The notes under the pieces were generated by a model. The model searched no databases. It saw nothing but the letters and a program-made list of their open reading frames with translations, and was not told where the DNA came from. This document shows, piece after piece, positions 14,079 through 15,758 of a stretch of DNA of 15,758 nt (position 1 is its first letter; every line of letters starts with the position of its first letter). Origin of the DNA: Deltaproteobacteria bacterium (GTDB lineage: Bacteria > Desulfobacterota > JADFXK01); contig JADFYA010000033.1 of NCBI GenBank assembly GCA_015233285.1, forward strand, positions 1 through 15,758, in the 5' to 3' direction. The translations under genes and the position numbers were made by a program.

Positions 14079-15758
14079 ATGACATTTGAAGAACTACAAT
14101 TAGCTCCACCCATTCTCAAAGCGCTTGCCCGATGCGGGCACCATAACCCCACGACGGTCCAGGGGTTGGCTATTCCCAAGGTTCTCGCCGGGCACGACGT
14201 CATTGCCTCGGCCCAGACCGGCACCGGAAAAACGGCAGCCTTTGTCCTGCCTGCACTACAACGTTTGTGCGGTCGCCCTCGCGGCTTCAAGCCTGGGCTA
14301 CGTGTTGTGGTGATGACCCCCACTCGGGAACTGGCTGATCAGATCACTCAGGTGGCGCGTGACTACGGGAAGTATCTCAAAGTAAACAGCGTCTCCATCG
14401 TCGGCGGTATGCCCTTTGGTGAACAATTCAGAGCCCTGTCTCAGATGCCGGATATGATCGTCGGCACACCCGGCCGGTTGATCGACCACATTATGCGCGG
14501 GAAAATTGACTTGTCCCAGGTCGAACTGCTCGTTTTAGACGAAGCCGACCGCATGCTCGAAATGGGTTTTATCGGGGACGTCAAATTTATGTCGGAGGCC
14601 ACGCCTAAGGACTGTCAAACACTCTTGTTTGCCGCGACTATGGGCGATGCGACGGCCAAGCTGGCGCTGAAATACATGAAAAACCCCGAACGGGTTGAGG
14701 TTGCCCCAGGGAAAATCACCCACGATACGATCGAGCAACGGCTGCACCTGGCGGACAGCTTGCCACACAAGAAACTGCTTTTGAACCATCTTTGTGCCGA
14801 CACAACCGTGACCAGGGCCATCATCTTTTCGGCAACGAAGCGCGGCGCCGACCAGTTGGCCAAAGTTCTCGACGCAAAAGGGTACCCGGCCGCAGCTCTT
14901 CACGCCGACATGACCCAATCCGCACGCAATCGCACCATCATGGAGATGAGAAGAGGTAAGATCAGGCTCCTGGTGGCTACGGATGTCGCGGCCCGCGGCC
15001 TGGATATCGATGGTATCAGCCATGTCATCAATTTCGACCTGCCCCGCTCTGCGGAGGATTACGTTAACCGCATCGGAAGGACCGGGCGGGCCGGCGCCTC
15101 CGGAATTGCGATATCTTTTGCCTCACAACCGGATTTCCCTTACCTGGACCGCATCGAACGCTACCTCGGGCATAACCTGGCCGAACAGGTCATCCCCGGC
15201 CTGGAGCCGGATCAACCCGGTCGCAGACAAATGATCAACGCCAGGAGTGATAAGCGGGCGGCGGCAACCGGATCGAGAAGGCCCGTTGCCGACAGCGGCA
15301 AACGTGTCGGACGAGGGGCTCCCCGCAAGGCATCTCACGATAAGACGGTGGCCGTGGAATATGTGAGCGGCAAGTCAGGGCGTCCGGGACCGGGCCGGAA
15401 ACGAAAATCAGAAGAAAAAAACACCCATGTCCTAGGTAGTAAGAGCGGAGTCGCGAATCTTTCCTTTAGTTACGAAGGGATGGCCGACAACGCCAAACGT
15501 ACCGGGCCGGGGGCTCCCCGCAAGGCATCTTTCGATAAGACAGTGGCCGTGGAATATGTGAGCGGCAAGTCGGGACGTCCGGGACCGGGCCGGAAACGAA
15601 AACCAGAAGAAAAAAATACCCGTGTCCCAGCCGGAAAGGGCGGAGTCTCGAATCTTTCCTTCAGTTACGAAGGGATGGCCGACAACTCCAAACGTGTTGG
15701 ACAAGGGGCACCCCGCAAGGCATCTTTTGATAAGACGGCGGCCGTGGAAAATGTGAAT
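14079..15758 (+). CDS. DEAD-box ATP-dependent RNA helicase, 3' end beyond window
   Basis: Partial gene, 560 codons with no stop before the window edge. A two-domain DEAD-box core (1 to about 380) has all motifs: Q motif PTTVQ (24-28), motif I AQTGTGKT (45-52), PTRELA (81-86), TPGRL (130-134), DEAD (154-157), motif III AAT (185-187, usually SAT), IIFSATK (248-254), ATDVAARGLDI (300-310) and YVNRIGRTGRAG (328-339, usually YVHRIGR). It unwinds RNA duplexes, probably in ribosome assembly or mRNA turnover. After residue 403 a basic tail of 65-residue tandem repeats begins and continues out of the window. I chose ATG 14079 (MTFEELQL), which fits the family N-terminus and has AAGGA 11 nt upstream. 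An in-frame ATG at 14043 is an alternative. It is the only plus-strand gene here. Confidence 0.95.
   Translation, partial: MTFEELQLAPPILKALARCGHHNPTTVQGLAIPKVLAGHDVIASAQTGTGKTAAFVLPALQRLCGRPRGFKPGLRVVVMTPTRELADQITQVARDYGKYLKVNSVSIVGGMPFGEQFRALSQMPDMIVGTPGRLIDHIMRGKIDLSQVELLVLDEADRMLEMGFIGDVKFMSEATPKDCQTLLFAATMGDATAKLALKYMKNPERVEVAPGKITHDTIEQRLHLADSLPHKKLLLNHLCADTTVTRAIIFSATKRGADQLAKVLDAKGYPAAALHADMTQSARNRTIMEMRRGKIRLLVATDVAARGLDIDGISHVINFDLPRSAEDYVNRIGRTGRAGASGIAISFASQPDFPYLDRIERYLGHNLAEQVIPGLEPDQPGRRQMINARSDKRAAATGSRRPVADSGKRVGRGAPRKASHDKTVAVEYVSGKSGRPGPGRKRKSEEKNTHVLGSKSGVANLSFSYEGMADNAKRTGPGAPRKASFDKTVAVEYVSGKSGRPGPGRKRKPEEKNTRVPAGKGGVSNLSFSYEGMADNSKRVGQGAPRKASFDKTAAVENVN
15288..15758 (+). 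repeat. 195-bp in-frame tandem repeats in the helicase tail
   Basis: Two full units (15288-15482 and 15483-15677) and the start of a third (15678 to the edge), each exactly 195 bp and in frame. By hand count units 1 and 2 differ at about 23 of 195 bases. Each 65-residue unit runs: AD(S/N)xKR.G.GAPRKAS, then DKTVAVEYVSGK, the basic core SGRPGPGRKRK, EEKNT.V, a Gly/Ser spacer, and NLSFSYEGM. GRP followed by RKRK recalls AT-hook-like nucleic-acid-binding segments. The number of units is unknown because the window ends inside the array. Confidence 0.9.

Overview
The window looks like chromosomal DNA of a Gram-negative, flagellated bacterium. A deltaproteobacterium (Desulfobacterota) is my best guess, by inference only. 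It rests on the flhA-flhF-flhG-fliA gene order, a sigma-54-type promoter ahead of flhA, a PIN-PhoH ATPase, a short-form phosphatidylserine decarboxylase, a PHP/glycosyltransferase fusion, and moderate GC content. No rRNA, tRNA, CRISPR array or transposase gene was seen.

Layout. Positions 1-205 hold no gene but carry a pair of adjacent palindromes (80-123) that look like a REP-type dispersed element. Positions 206-5496 (minus strand) are a tight flagellar operon, flhA > flhF > flhG > fliA: export gate, polar placement GTPase, its MinD-like partner, and sigma-28. A good sigma-54 -24/-12 match (5646-5661) lies about 150 nt upstream of flhA. Positions 5992-7152 (minus) are a visibly more AT-rich three-gene cassette. 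It encodes a small DUF3467-like protein, a protein with an LPxGWDxGxG motif, and a cysteine-rich zinc-binding-like C-terminal part. The last two reading frames appear to be one gene split by a -1 frameshift at an A-run. Positions 7153-7523 hold a promoter candidate and a possible gene remnant. Positions 7524-8825 (minus) encode a PIN-PhoH protein in which a usually conserved PIN-domain aspartate reads as glycine. Positions 8954-12871 (minus) are a compact envelope/lipid operon: SAM methyltransferase > phosphatidylserine decarboxylase > PHP-GT4 fusion. Positions 12872-14078 are about 1.2 kb with no convincing gene. From 14079 to the window end a plus-strand DEAD-box RNA helicase runs off the edge. 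Its C-terminal tail consists of 195-bp (65-residue) tandem repeats, basic and AT-hook-like.

How the genes work together. FlhF and FlhG set the number and position of polar flagella, FlhA exports the filament and rod parts, and FliA transcribes the late genes, so the operon couples placement, export and late gene expression. The methyltransferase, Psd and PHP-GT genes probably act on membrane lipids or glycolipids. The helicase and the PhoH protein are both likely RNA-handling enzymes but are not linked in one operon. The least explained items are the helicase repeat tail, the frameshifted AT-rich cassette, and a 17-bp sequence shared by two gene-poor stretches.
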